A stretch of 52,223 nt of DNA. Source: Paenibacillus fonticola DSM 21315 (GTDB lineage: Bacteria; Bacillota; Bacilli; Paenibacillales; Paenibacillaceae). The first letter of the stretch is position 1; every line of letters begins with the position of its first letter. Positions 42,398-51,755 of the stretch are shown here, piece by piece. Under the pieces are notes generated by a model. That model saw nothing but the letters and a program-made list of their open reading frames with translations. It was not told the DNA's origin and did no database searches. The DNA is taken from NCBI RefSeq assembly GCF_000381905.1, contig NZ_KB907283.1, positions 1 to 52,223 on the forward strand. The letters are read 5' to 3'. The position numbers and the translations under genes were made by a program.

Positions 42398-43339
42398 ATG
42401 AAAAAGAGTTTGATGTTAGTTTTGACTTTGGTATTAACTTTCATGTTGGCCGCTTGCGGTCAAAACAACACTGCGAAGTCCAATAACAATCCGGCGGAAT
42501 CCGGAAACGCTAATAGCGGCAACACGTCAAGTGAAACTCCGGCGTCAGAGTTGTCCGGTTCTATTCTCGCAGTTGGATCTTCTGCACTTCAACCTCTGGT
42601 GGATCAAGCGTCCAAGAAATTCATGGACCAAAATCCAAAAGTGTCGATTCAAGTTCAAGGCGGCGGTAGTGGTACAGGTTTGACACAAGTATCTGGAGGA
42701 CAAGCTGATATCGGAAATTCTGATGTTTTTGCTGAAGAGAAGCTGGATGCGGATGCTGCGGCCGAATTGGTCGACCATCAAGTAGCGATCGTTGCGATGG
42801 CAGCCGTTATTAATCCGGATATTGCCGTTGATTCTCTCACAAAAGATCAATTGGTTGAAATTTTCACTGGTAAAGTTACGAATTGGAATGAAGTCGGCGG
42901 ACCGGATCAAAAAATTCAAATTGTAAACAGACCGTCAAGCTCGGGTACACGGGCGACGTTTGAGAAATATGCATTGGGAACAAAGACGGAAGACCTTGAA
43001 GGTTCCATTCAAGAGGATTCATCCGGTACAGTTAAAAAGCTCGTTAAAGAAACTCCAGGTGCGATCGGCTACCTTGCCCTGTCCTACTTGGATGATTCGA
43101 TCAAAGTTCTGAAATATGATGGCGTCGAAGCGAACGAAGAGAATGTTACTAACGGGAGCTATCCTGTCTGGGCATACCAGCATATGTATACTAAAGGCGA
43201 GCCAAACGAAGTGGTTAAAGCATTCCTAGATTACATGGCTTCAGAAGATGTGCAAAACAACGACGTTATCGAGCTGGGATATATTCCTGCCTCGAAAATG
43301 CAAGTGAAGCGCGACGTGGATGGTAATATTACGAAATAA
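42398..43339 (+). CDS. pstS: Phosphate-binding lipoprotein PstS
   Basis: 313 residues with AGGGGGAA before ATG. Signal peptide with lipobox LAAC (Cys20), then an N/S/G-rich linker. Captures phosphate outside the membrane for PstCAB. Ligand-contacting stretches: AVGSSALQPLVDQASKKF, QGGGSGTGLTQV, GNSDVFAEE and NRPSSSGTRATFEKY. First gene of pstSCAB; a stem-loop in the 74-bp gap before pstC likely makes its message more abundant than the rest. Confidence 0.96.
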   Translation: MKKSLMLVLTLVLTFMLAACGQNNTAKSNNNPAESGNANSGNTSSETPASELSGSILAVGSSALQPLVDQASKKFMDQNPKVSIQVQGGGSGTGLTQVSGGQADIGNSDVFAEEKLDADAAAELVDHQVAIVAMAAVINPDIAVDSLTKDQLVEIFTGKVTNWNEVGGPDQKIQIVNRPSSSGTRATFEKYALGTKTEDLEGSIQEDSSGTVKKLVKETPGAIGYLALSYLDDSIKVLKYDGVEANEENVTNGSYPVWAYQHMYTKGEPNEVVKAFLDYMASEDVQNNDVIELGYIPASKMQVKRDVDGNITK

Positions 43340-43361
43340 TACCGACATCATATCAGCAAGA

Positions 43362-43387
43362 AAAGAGGCGGATTTCTCTGCCTCTTT
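43362..43387 (+). terminator. Stem-loop between pstS and pstC
   Basis: AAAGAGGC (43362-43369) pairs with GCCTCTTT (43380-43387). The T run is short (TTTCT), so it should be a partial terminator or an mRNA-stabilising end that leaves more pstS than pstCAB message. Confidence 0.65.
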
Positions 43388-43413
43388 CTGTGCTGTGTAA
43401 AGGGAGAGGTTTC

Positions 43414-44316
43414 ATGGCTCAGACCGGCAGAAGACAAAAACCTAAACAGCATATTATTGAGGAATGGACCGGTAAAATATTAACATCAGTATGTATTATT
43501 TTCCTGGTAGTGACCATTTTTTCGATGGTTTATTTTGTTGCTACGAAAGGGCTAAGCTCATTTATTAAAGATGGAATCAGTTTTGGAGAATTATTTGGCG
43601 GGGTCAAGTGGAAACCGGATGGAGAACCTCCAATCTTTGGGGCTCTTCCCTTTATTATTGGGTCTTTCAGCACATCGCTGCTTGCTGCGCTTATATCCGC
43701 TCCATTGGGAATTTGTGCCGCATTGTTCATGATTGAAATTACGCCGAAGTTCGGAAGGAAATATTTACAGCCGGTCATTGAGCTCCTTGCAGGCATTCCC
43801 TCGGTTGTGTACGGGTTTATTGGACTCAGCGTCATCGTGCCGTTTTACCGTGATGTCTTTCCTGGACAAGGACTTGGTATTGCCGCGGGGGCAACCGTTC
43901 TGTCGATCATGATCCTGCCGACGATTACATCGATCGCAACGGATGCCATCGCCGCTCTTCCCACTGGTTTAAAGGAGGGCTCGTACGCTCTTGGCGCCAC
44001 GAGATGGCAAACGTTATACCGGACAGTACTGCCTACAACGCTGCCCGCCTTAATGACAGGTGTAGTGCTCGGCATGGCACGTGCTTTCGGAGAAGCGCTG
44101 GCCGTTCAAATGGTTATAGGTAATGCTCCGCATATTCCTGGCTCGCTCTTTGAGTCGACTTCAACCTTAACGAGCGTGATTACATTAAGTATGGGCAATA
44201 CCGTCATGGGCTCGGTTCAGAACAACGTATTATGGACGCTCGCTCTTATATTGATGATGATGACCTTCATCTTCGTCTTCGTTGTACGGTGGCTTGAAAG
44301 GAGGGCTAATCGATGA
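43414..44316 (+). CDS. pstC: Phosphate ABC transporter permease PstC
   Basis: 300 residues from ATG 43414, six bases after GGGAGAGG; an in-frame ATG at 43390 has no such site. Six membrane segments are expected, with the first at about 21-44 (ILTSVCIIFLVVTIFSMVYFV). The permease loop that docks on PstB is seen as EGSYALGATRWQTLYRTVLPTTLPALMTGV, and FGEALAVQMVIGN follows. Stop overlaps the pstA start by four bases. Confidence 0.95.
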   Translation: MAQTGRRQKPKQHIIEEWTGKILTSVCIIFLVVTIFSMVYFVATKGLSSFIKDGISFGELFGGVKWKPDGEPPIFGALPFIIGSFSTSLLAALISAPLGICAALFMIEITPKFGRKYLQPVIELLAGIPSVVYGFIGLSVIVPFYRDVFPGQGLGIAAGATVLSIMILPTITSIATDAIAALPTGLKEGSYALGATRWQTLYRTVLPTTLPALMTGVVLGMARAFGEALAVQMVIGNAPHIPGSLFESTSTLTSVITLSMGNTVMGSVQNNVLWTLALILMMMTFIFVFVVRWLERRANR

Positions 44317-45200
44317 GCGCTAAGACAGCAGACAAAATTGCTACAGCCGTCATCGTCACGCTGGCCGGCGTCATTGTTCTCATTTTGGCCGGACTGCTTG
44401 GCTTTATTTTCGTTCGTGGAATCGGGCATATCAGCTTTGATTTCCTGACCTCTCCGCCGGAAACGATCAAAGAGGGGGGCGGAATTGGGCCTCAATTGTT
44501 CAATTCCTTATTTTTGCTCGTATTAACGTTATTGATTACTATTCCGCTTGGTTTAGGTGCCGGTATTTATATGAGTGAATACGCTAAACCCGGAAAGGTT
44601 ACTGATTTTATACGTCTTATTGTAGAGGTACTGTCATCGTTTCCTTCCATTGTGGTAGGATTGTTCGGCTTGCTTGTTATCGTGCATTTCTTTGGCTTTG
44701 GATTCTCTCTGTTCTCTGGGGCGCTGGCTCTCACGGTATTTAATTTGCCGCTTATAGTTCGTATTACGGAACAAGGGATGAAAAGTGTGCCTGTGGCGCA
44801 AAAGGAAGCAAGTCTCGCTCTCGGTCTGTCAAAGTGGAAAACGATCAGATCGATTATGCTGCCGATCGCTTTGCCCATCATTTTGACGGGGACGATTCTT
44901 GCGGCTGGCCGTGTATTCGGTGAGGCGGCTGCCCTGCTGTTCACAGCGGGCATGAGCAGCCCGAGGCTCGATTTTACGGACTGGAATCCGTTCAGCCCCA
45001 TGTCGCCGCTAAATCCGTTCCGGCCTGCTGAAACGCTGGCGGTTCATATTTGGAAGATCAACTCGGAAGGTTTAGCTCCGGATGCTCCGGAAATAGCTGC
45101 GGGCGCTTCTGCCGTACTCATTCTTACTGTGCTTGCGTTCAATCTCTTGGCCCGCTGGCTGGGACGTGTCATGCACAAGAAATTTACAGCAACGAAATAG
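44313..45200 (+). CDS. pstA: Phosphate ABC transporter permease PstA
   Basis: 295 residues from an ATG overlapping pstC; GGAGGGC lies inside pstC. Partner of PstC, with about six membrane segments (first at about 10-33). Signatures: PLGLGAGIYMSEYAK, SFPSIVVGLFGLLVIV, the docking loop KEASLALGLSKWKTIRSIMLPIALPIILTGTI, and GRVFGEAAALLFTAG. 12 bp before pstB copy 2. Confidence 0.95.
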   Translation: MSAKTADKIATAVIVTLAGVIVLILAGLLGFIFVRGIGHISFDFLTSPPETIKEGGGIGPQLFNSLFLLVLTLLITIPLGLGAGIYMSEYAKPGKVTDFIRLIVEVLSSFPSIVVGLFGLLVIVHFFGFGFSLFSGALALTVFNLPLIVRITEQGMKSVPVAQKEASLALGLSKWKTIRSIMLPIALPIILTGTILAAGRVFGEAAALLFTAGMSSPRLDFTDWNPFSPMSPLNPFRPAETLAVHIWKINSEGLAPDAPEIAAGASAVLILTVLAFNLLARWLGRVMHKKFTATK

Positions 45201-45212
45201 GGAGGAGCCTCT

Positions 45213-45971
45213 ATGAGCAATATCGAACTGTCTGTTAAAAATTTGAGCGTGTACTATGGACAGAAGCAGGCGGTAAAGGAAGTTTCGCTTGATTTTGAAT
45301 CCAAGCAGGTAACGGCGTTGATCGGGCCGTCAGGCTGCGGTAAATCTACATTTCTACGCAGCCTTAACCGGATGAACGATCTTATTAGCGGAGCGAAAAT
45401 TACCGGGGGAATATGGATTGGCGATGAGAACATTAATGATCCTAAGACAGATGTTGTTTTACTCCGGCAGAAAATCGGCATGGTTTGGCAGAAACCCAAC
45501 CCTTTTCATAAATCGATATACGAAAATATTGCCTTTGGACCGCGTTACCATGGAATTAAAGATAAGAAAAAGCTCGATCAAATTGTTGAGGAGTCCTTAA
45601 CCAAGGCGGCGCTATGGAATGAAACAAAGGACAGGCTGCATCGGTCGGCCTTGTCCTTGTCTGGCGGACAGCAGCAGCGCCTTTGCATCGCCAGATCAAT
45701 AGCGGTAAGCCCGAGCATTATTTTGATGGATGAGCCGGCTTCGGCTCTCGATCCAGTATCCAGCTCCAAAATTGAAGAGCTCATTGCAGAACTGAAGAAA
45801 GAATACTGTATCATTATCGTAACTCATAATATGCACCAGGCCGCCCGGGTTTCTGAAAAAACAGCGTTTTTCCTTATGGGGGAAGTGATTGAATTTGATC
45901 AGACGGACAAAATTTTTACGAATCCGAAGGAAAAAAGAACAGATGATTATATTTCCGGACGGTTTGGTTAA
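45213..45971 (+). CDS. pstB: Phosphate ABC transporter ATPase PstB (copy 2)
   Basis: 252 residues with AGGGAGGAG before ATG. Walker A GPSGCGKST, Q-loop MVWQKPNPFHKSIYENIAF, signature LSGGQQQRLCIARSIAV, Walker B ILMDEPASALDP and VTHNMHQAARVSE. It is cotranscribed with pstSCA and should be the ATPase of that transporter. It is similar in length and motif order to copy 1 at 34080 but clearly diverged, including MVWQKP in place of MVFQQP. Confidence 0.95.
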   Translation: MSNIELSVKNLSVYYGQKQAVKEVSLDFESKQVTALIGPSGCGKSTFLRSLNRMNDLISGAKITGGIWIGDENINDPKTDVVLLRQKIGMVWQKPNPFHKSIYENIAFGPRYHGIKDKKKLDQIVEESLTKAALWNETKDRLHRSALSLSGGQQQRLCIARSIAVSPSIILMDEPASALDPVSSSKIEELIAELKKEYCIIIVTHNMHQAARVSEKTAFFLMGEVIEFDQTDKIFTNPKEKRTDDYISGRFG

Positions 45972-46297
45972 TGTTGATCCAGTTTTAACGCAGGCGTGGA
46001 TAATTGATCCTCGCCTGTTTATATATTGGAGCGTAACGCGACTTTACGAAGCAGCGTGGATCAACTGCCGATGCTTGATTTTACGGAATGGCAGGGGTGT
46101 CCTGTTGGAGCTTTGAGTTGAACTAAATTTGAAACAGATTAGGGCCCGTGGTATTGTAAGTAAGGAAATGGATTTTGAAGAAGGAAAGGCCAATCGTAAA
46201 CCTCCGATGATGATCGGACGTTCCAGTCCGACAAGGAGTTGACTACAATTCAAAAGTTATTGGACAAACTAAATACAACAGAGTTTTCGTTATGAGC
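45972..46297. other. Gap after pstB with one possible tiny frame
   Basis: No recognised gene. A 37-codon frame from TTG 46129 to TGA 46242 (ending KPPMMIGRSSPTRS) has only a weak upstream AG-rich site. I would not call it without homology. Confidence 0.4.
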
Positions 46298-46335
46298 AAG
46301 AACCGGACAGGCTCTGTCATCTCAGCCCGGTTCTT
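46298..46335. terminator. Terminator between pstB and the His-rich gene
   Basis: AAGAACCGG (46298-46306) pairs perfectly with CCGGTTCTT (46327-46335). It lies between convergent genes, although the T runs are short. Confidence 0.8.
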
Positions 46336-46361
46336 TACTGATAAAATGCTTACAGCGGCTG

Positions 46362-47000
46362 CTACGTATGCAGCAAGGTAATGACGAGCAATTCATAAAG
46401 AACTAACGGGAGAATGACATTGTTGAAGTAGCTGGAGCCATACAATCCTCGGCTGTACGGGGCATAAGCGTAATCCTGAAAACGGTATGGGGCAGGGGCG
46501 GAATATCCCGGGGAACCATGTTGACCGTAATGCCAGTTAGCTCCAGACTGAGTATGACCGTCGTGTCCGAGATGCTCATAATGTCTGTGTTGGCCATGAT
46601 GCTCATGATGCTGCCCGTGATGTCCATGCTCGTAAAGTTCATGATATCCATGATGCCCATAATGCCCATGATGTCCGTGATGCCCGTGATGCCCATGATC
46701 CCCATGATGCCCATGATGCCCGTGATGTCCGTGATGCCCATGATGCCCATAGTGATCATAGTGTCCATATGGCGGGTTTCCGCCAGTCTGCTGGCCGGGG
46801 ATGACGAGGAACAGCAGGCCGTCTTCTGTGTGTGATAATATGCCTTCATAAATTACTCCGTCAACCTTTTGGATGCGAACGGGACGATTCGCATATTGCT
46901 TACAAATTTTATGCAGTTGTTCCTTCATGTTTTTTATCGTTTGGACAGCATTCGGATTGGCTTGATAGACCACTTGTTTATTATCTGCATTGGATGCCAT
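46362..47000 (-). CDS. Histidine-rich protein with Sm-like N-terminal domain
   Basis: 212 residues from ATG 47000, about nine bases after GTGGAGG (an ATG at 47015 would bury it). Three parts: an N-terminal domain (about 10-72) with RPVRIQKVDGVIYEGILSHTEDGLLFLVIP, the strand pattern of an Sm/Hfq-like barrel; a middle (about 78-165) built from HHG triplets, with about 37 histidines in roughly 90 residues; and a Tyr/Pro/Ser-rich tail ending in a hydrophobic stretch (NNVILPLVLYELLVITLL). Nickel, zinc or copper binding is likely from composition. Similar Sm-plus-low-complexity proteins occur as spore coat or germination-associated proteins in spore formers, but I cannot assign one. The HHG tract is a 9-bp minisatellite. 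Confidence 0.75.
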   Translation of the reverse strand: MASNADNKQVVYQANPNAVQTIKNMKEQLHKICKQYANRPVRIQKVDGVIYEGILSHTEDGLLFLVIPGQQTGGNPPYGHYDHYGHHGHHGHHGHHGHHGDHGHHGHHGHHGHYGHHGYHELYEHGHHGQHHEHHGQHRHYEHLGHDGHTQSGANWHYGQHGSPGYSAPAPYRFQDYAYAPYSRGLYGSSYFNNVILPLVLYELLVITLLHT

Positions 47001-47190
47001 GCGCTTAACCTCCACTCATCCTGCAATGTACATTACTGATGTCATCCTATGCTATAGCCCAATTAGAGGTGCTTACATTTTTTTTGAACCGAAAATAAAG
47101 ATTGTTCTTGTTACAATCATTTTGGTAACATAAATTAATGGAATATTACATGCAACCATTTCGATGTTGGCCGGAATAAGGAGATTTCAG

Positions 47191-47814
47191 ATGAATGTCA
47201 TAGAGTGGATTGAGCTGATGTTCAAGCAGTATGGCTATTTGGTATTGCTGATTGGACTTCCTATAGATTTCATTGCCTTGCCGTTGCCTCCTGGGCAGAC
47301 GACGCTTACGTTTACGGGTTATTTAGCCTACAAAAAGGTATTGGGCTTGCTCCCGGCAGCGGCAGCGGCGTTGGCAGGAGCGGTTATCGGGATCACCGTC
47401 ACGTATTTGATCGGTTACAAGATAGGAGCACCGCTTGTGGAGCGGTATGGGAAATGGATTTTTCTTAAACCTTCCCAGATTGAGAAAACAAGACGTACTT
47501 ATGATAAATATGGAAACAAAATGCTGCTAATCAGCTTTTTCGTACCTGGCGTCCGGCAATTTTTCGGTTATTTTGTTGGAATAATTCGGATTCCTTTTCG
47601 AACATTCGCGATATATGCCTATACAGGGGCAGCGATATGGATCCTTGTATTTGTCGGCATCGGTTATGTGTTCGGCGAGCAGTGGCAGTACATATTTTCA
47701 CTTGTGGAGAATTATTTGAAATACATATGTACGGGAATCGGAGCGCTGCTGATATTCTGGTTTATTTGGAAATGGCGAAGACTGCGGTTAAAGGAAACGA
47801 AGCAGCCGGAGTAA
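47191..47814 (+). CDS. DedA family membrane protein
   Basis: 207 residues from ATG 47191, seven bases after TAAGGAG; an in-frame ATG at 47164 lacks a site. Family layout: re-entrant first segment (GLPIDFIALPLPPGQTTLTFTGYL), then GAVIGITVTYLIGYKIG, and the conserved FFVPGVRQFFGYFVGIIRIPFRTFAIYAYTGAAIW with the key Arg. DedA/SNARE-associated proteins flip undecaprenyl phosphate or phosphatidylethanolamine or support proton-dependent transport; which applies here is not known. The usual E-F-x-P glutamate is replaced by Asp (DFIALP). Single gene with a downstream terminator. Confidence 0.88.
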   Translation: MNVIEWIELMFKQYGYLVLLIGLPIDFIALPLPPGQTTLTFTGYLAYKKVLGLLPAAAAALAGAVIGITVTYLIGYKIGAPLVERYGKWIFLKPSQIEKTRRTYDKYGNKMLLISFFVPGVRQFFGYFVGIIRIPFRTFAIYAYTGAAIWILVFVGIGYVFGEQWQYIFSLVENYLKYICTGIGALLIFWFIWKWRRLRLKETKQPE

Positions 47815-47889
47815 TCACTCAGTTCATCCTCGAGCCCAGTAAGGATTTAGGCGGGTAACGGCGAGGGATATTTTTAATCCAGGCATACT

Positions 47890-47925
47890 AAAGGCACGAG
47901 GTGAATTTTACTTCGGCCTTTTTTA
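47890..47925 (+). terminator. dedA terminator
   Basis: AAAGGC (from 47890) pairs with GCCTTT (to about 47921), enclosing a GTGAA/TTTAC stem, and runs into TTTTTTAG. The rest of 47815-48128 holds no gene. Confidence 0.7.
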
Positions 47926-48128
47926 GTCTTTTTCTGCGACGGTAGTTTTGCTGATTCAATATGATTATGCTTGGAATTTGAGCTGATCGAGCTGACTCTC
48001 GTTCAGAGACACAAGGGCATTATTTTTATTTTTGATTAAAGCCTTGGCACTCTGTTATCATATGACTAGGTATTTTAATAGTACGGCGACAGGATAATGA
48101 GTAATATTTTCATGGAAGGGACAGAGAA

Positions 48129-51100
48129 ATGAGCTTTCAGTTGACGACTAGGGTCATCAAATTGCTGTGCGGCGAGGTAAATTATAAGCAGGGTAACGCC
48201 TATATTCGAGATGGGCGAGTACTTCTTAATGGCTCTGATCCCGATCCGGAAGCATCGGAATATGCGGCTACGGTTCAGGGGACGGAGAATTACAGCGTTC
48301 ATATAAAAATCGATAGCGATGGGGATATAGAGGCAAACTGTTCTTGTACGGCATACGGGAGTGATGTTAATTATTGCAGGCATATTGCCGCAGCATTAAT
48401 TACAATTCACAATCTGAAGCATGAAGGATCTGCACCTGTCCGGACGTATAGCATGAACGATAATCTGGAGAAAACAGGTGTGCTGCAAGCGAGAAACACA
48501 AATAGCACTAGAAATTCGATGGGAATAGTAAACTCTCCGGATTCCGCGAAAACCAAGGGAATGGGCCCCTTAAGCAGAGCTTATGAAAGGCAGAGAATTG
48601 GACGGGATTCTTTTTCCGCCCGCGATATGGGCGTTACGAAAGGGATGCTGAAAATATTCGATGACAGGCAGCAAGGGCGGTTCGTCCGCACCAGGCACCT
48701 GGCGGATTTGAAAACGCCGCTTGAGATCGAAATCATTTGCAAGCTGCATCCTTACCGTTCCCAGAAGTATTTATTTGGCATGGAGCTGAAGGTCGGTACG
48801 AAGCGGTTGTATATCGTGCAAAAAATCCGCGAATTCCTGAATTGTGTCGAACGCGGGGAACCATATGAGTTCTCCAAGCATTTCACGTATGTACCGGAGC
48901 TTCATTACTTTCAGCCAGAGGATGAAATTGTTATCCGCCAGCTGCTGCAGATCTGTCGCAACGAGCGGATGTATCAGGAGACCAGCTCCAAGCTTGGTGC
49001 CTATTCGGCGTATGACAAGCTGATCAGCGATGATCGCCTGCTGCTAGTTCCGCCGTTTGCCTGGGATGCGCTGCAGCCCTTGCTATCGGGAAATGCCGCG
49101 GTACAAATTATGCGGGAGTATCATAGGACGCACGCTTTCGAAATTTCCAGCGAGCGGATTCCGCTTCATTTTGAATTCGATGAGTATGATTCGGGGGGAT
49201 ACCAGCTGCGGATTGAGGGGCTGGAAGAGCTGGTCGTCTTGGAGGCGTATGGGCTCGTGCTGGCCGACGAGAAGCTGATCCCGCTGCCTGCCGAGCAGTG
49301 CAGCCGTTTATCCGAGCTGAAGCATATGCTGTATTATTCGCGAAGCGAGGAGATTTACATTTCGGCCGAGCAGATGGAGCCGTTCATTGAGAAAGTCGTT
49401 CCCGGTCTTAGGAAGCTGGGCACTGTTCAGATGAGCGAAGCGATTTCGGGGCAAATCGTCCATGCAGCGCTGACGGCTCGGCTTTATTTGGACCGGGTGA
49501 GAGATCGGCTGTTGGCTGGACTCGAGTTTCAATACGGGGACATCGTCTTTAATCCGTTAGCGCCTCATGACGAACGGCGCGGCGAAAGCCGCATCATTAT
49601 GCGCGACGGCGACAAAGAAGGGCAGATCTTAAGCCTGATGGAGAGCGGGGTGTTTGCGCAAACGGAGAGCGGCTATTTTCTGGACGATGAGGATGACGAA
49701 TACGAGTTCCTGTACCGCGTCCTGCCGGAGCTGGAGAAGCTGGTCCATGTGTACGCGACCTCAGCGGTCAAGACCAGGCTGTATACAGAGCATCCGCCGC
49801 CGCAAATCCGCATCGATGTGGATGAGCGAACGGACTGGCTCGAGTTTAAATTCGAGATGCAGGGCATCCCGGAAGCGGAAATCAAAAATATACTCAGCGC
49901 GCTGGAAGAGAAGCGAAAATACTACCGGATGCCAGACGGCGCATTGCTGCCGCTGGAGAGCAGCGAGTTTCAAGAGATGGTTAAGCTCATGAACGAGGTA
50001 GGGGTCCGCAGGGCTGATTTGCATGGAGCGGAAGTGAAGCTGCCGGCTGTTCGGGGACTGCATTTCATGAATTATGCAGGGACGGGCAATAACGTGAAGC
50101 TGGGCAAGACGCTGCGGCGTCTGCTGGATCATATGCGAAATCCGGACCATCTGGAATTTACAGTTCCACAGCAGCTCGACCCCGTACTCCGTGATTATCA
50201 GAAATACGGCTATCAATGGATGAAGACGCTGGCGCATTACCGGTTCGGCGGGATATTGGCCGATGACATGGGGCTTGGCAAAACGCTGCAAAGCATCGCC
50301 TTCATCGTATCGGTGCTTCCGGAAATCCGCCAGCAGGATCTCCCGGCTCTGATTGTCGCGCCGGCTTCCCTCGTGTATAACTGGCGGAATGAGCTAAAAA
50401 AATTCGCTCCGGACATTAAGGCGGCCGTTGTGGACGGGAGCCGGACGGAACGGGGGAGGGCGATGCGGAATTTTTCCGATATCGACGTTATCATTACGTC
50501 CTATCCTCTCTTGAGGCGGGATGTCGATTTATACGAAGGGCGCTCGTTCCATACGCTCGTGCTGGATGAGGCGCAGGCCTTCAAAAACCACACGACCCAG
50601 ACGGCTCAGGCGGTAAAGTCGATATACGCGAAGTACCGGTTTGCACTGACCGGGACGCCGATCGAGAATTCGCTAGAGGAGTTATGGTCGATTTTTGAGG
50701 CGGTATTTCCAGACCTGTTCCCGGGGCGGAAGGAATTTAATGAATTGTCCCGGGAGACGATTGCCCGGCGAATTCGTCCATTCCTGCTCCGCCGCTTGAA
50801 AAGCGACGTATTGAAGGAGCTGCCGGAGAAGATCGAGACGCTGCAGGCCTCCGAGCTGCTTCCTGAGCAGAGGAAGCTGTATCTGGCCTATTTGGCCAAG
50901 CTGCAGCAGGAGACGCTTAAGCATCTGGATCAGGATGAATTCAAGCGGAACCGGATAAAGATTTTGGCCGGTCTAACCCGGCTGCGCCAGCTCTGCTGCC
51001 ATCCCGGATTGTTCGTGGAGGACTATAACGGAAGCTCAGCCAAATTCGAGCAACTGCTGGAGATCGTGGAGGAGTGCCGGAGCGCGGGCAAACGGATGCT

Positions 51101-51548
51101 GATTTTCTCGCAGTTTACACAAATGCTGGGCATGATCGGCCGGGAACTGGGGTACGAAGGCGTGCCCTTCTTCTACCTGGATGGCAGCACGCCGGCAGCA
51201 GATCGGGTGGAGCTCTGCAATCGGTTCAACGAGGGGGAGAAGGACGTGTTCCTGATTTCCCTGAAGGCCGGTGGCACAGGGCTCAATTTGACTGGGGCGG
51301 ACACCGTCATTTTATATGACCTGTGGTGGAACCCCGCCGTTGAGGAGCAGGCTGCTGACCGGGCGCACCGTATGGGGCAGAAGAACGTGGTCCACGTCAT
51401 TCGCCTGGTCTCGCAGGGTACCGTGGAGGATAAAATGTACGAACTGCAGCAAAAGAAGAAAAATTTGATCGATGAGGTCATTCAGCCGGGGCAGGAGGCG
51501 TTGTCCTCGTTAACGGAGGAAGAAATCCGCGAAATTTTGATGATCTAG
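48129..51548 (+). CDS. SWIM-zinc-finger SNF2 helicase (YwqA-like)
   Basis: 1139 residues with GGAAGGGA before ATG. DNA-dependent ATPase of the SNF2/Rad54 superfamily. SWIM zinc finger at about 71-88 (CSCTAYGSDVNYCRH), a large family-specific middle (about 150-660), then the ATPase core: GGILADDMGLGKTLQ (about 708), APASLVYNWRNEL, LVLDEAQAFKN (about 811), FALTGTPIENSLEELWSIF, and the second lobe with FSQFTQMLG, LKAGGTGLNLTGADTVILYDLWWNP and RAHRMGQ. The architecture matches Bacillus YwqA, whose role in chromatin or transcription is poorly known. No operon partner; low-complexity DNA follows. Confidence 0.93.
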   Translation: MSFQLTTRVIKLLCGEVNYKQGNAYIRDGRVLLNGSDPDPEASEYAATVQGTENYSVHIKIDSDGDIEANCSCTAYGSDVNYCRHIAAALITIHNLKHEGSAPVRTYSMNDNLEKTGVLQARNTNSTRNSMGIVNSPDSAKTKGMGPLSRAYERQRIGRDSFSARDMGVTKGMLKIFDDRQQGRFVRTRHLADLKTPLEIEIICKLHPYRSQKYLFGMELKVGTKRLYIVQKIREFLNCVERGEPYEFSKHFTYVPELHYFQPEDEIVIRQLLQICRNERMYQETSSKLGAYSAYDKLISDDRLLLVPPFAWDALQPLLSGNAAVQIMREYHRTHAFEISSERIPLHFEFDEYDSGGYQLRIEGLEELVVLEAYGLVLADEKLIPLPAEQCSRLSELKHMLYYSRSEEIYISAEQMEPFIEKVVPGLRKLGTVQMSEAISGQIVHAALTARLYLDRVRDRLLAGLEFQYGDIVFNPLAPHDERRGESRIIMRDGDKEGQILSLMESGVFAQTESGYFLDDEDDEYEFLYRVLPELEKLVHVYATSAVKTRLYTEHPPPQIRIDVDERTDWLEFKFEMQGIPEAEIKNILSALEEKRKYYRMPDGALLPLESSEFQEMVKLMNEVGVRRADLHGAEVKLPAVRGLHFMNYAGTGNNVKLGKTLRRLLDHMRNPDHLEFTVPQQLDPVLRDYQKYGYQWMKTLAHYRFGGILADDMGLGKTLQSIAFIVSVLPEIRQQDLPALIVAPASLVYNWRNELKKFAPDIKAAVVDGSRTERGRAMRNFSDIDVIITSYPLLRRDVDLYEGRSFHTLVLDEAQAFKNHTTQTAQAVKSIYAKYRFALTGTPIENSLEELWSIFEAVFPDLFPGRKEFNELSRETIARRIRPFLLRRLKSDVLKELPEKIETLQASELLPEQRKLYLAYLAKLQQETLKHLDQDEFKRNRIKILAGLTRLRQLCCHPGLFVEDYNGSSAKFEQLLEIVEECRSAGKRMLIFSQFTQMLGMIGRELGYEGVPFFYLDGSTPAADRVELCNRFNEGEKDVFLISLKAGGTGLNLTGADTVILYDLWWNPAVEEQAADRAHRMGQKNVVHVIRLVSQGTVEDKMYELQQKKKNLIDEVIQPGQEALSSLTEEEIREILMI

Positions 51549-51599
51549 CGCTGGTCTGAATACAGGAGCGTGAACGAGATAATACCAGAATCGTGATCG

Positions 51600-51755
51600 G
51601 AAATGGAACCTAGAGCGAGATGAGAATGAGATGAGAATGAGTACGAGATGAGAGCGAGAGCGAAAGCGAAAGCGAAAGCGAGAACTAGATGCGAACGAGA
51701 GCGAGGGAGGGTGCGAGAACGAGAACGAGAACGAGAAAACGTGACCGAAACCAGA
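51600..51755 (+). repeat. Purine-rich low-complexity tract near right arm
   Basis: GAGATGAGAATGA, GCGAAA (three times in a row) and GAACGA (three times in a row) repeats, much like 2028-2201. No gene. Confidence 0.8.

Noticed and set aside
46403..46849. Other open frames over the His-rich gene on both strands
   Set aside because: By-products of the 9-bp repeat; only the minus-strand HHG frame has a good ribosome site and a folded N-terminal domain.
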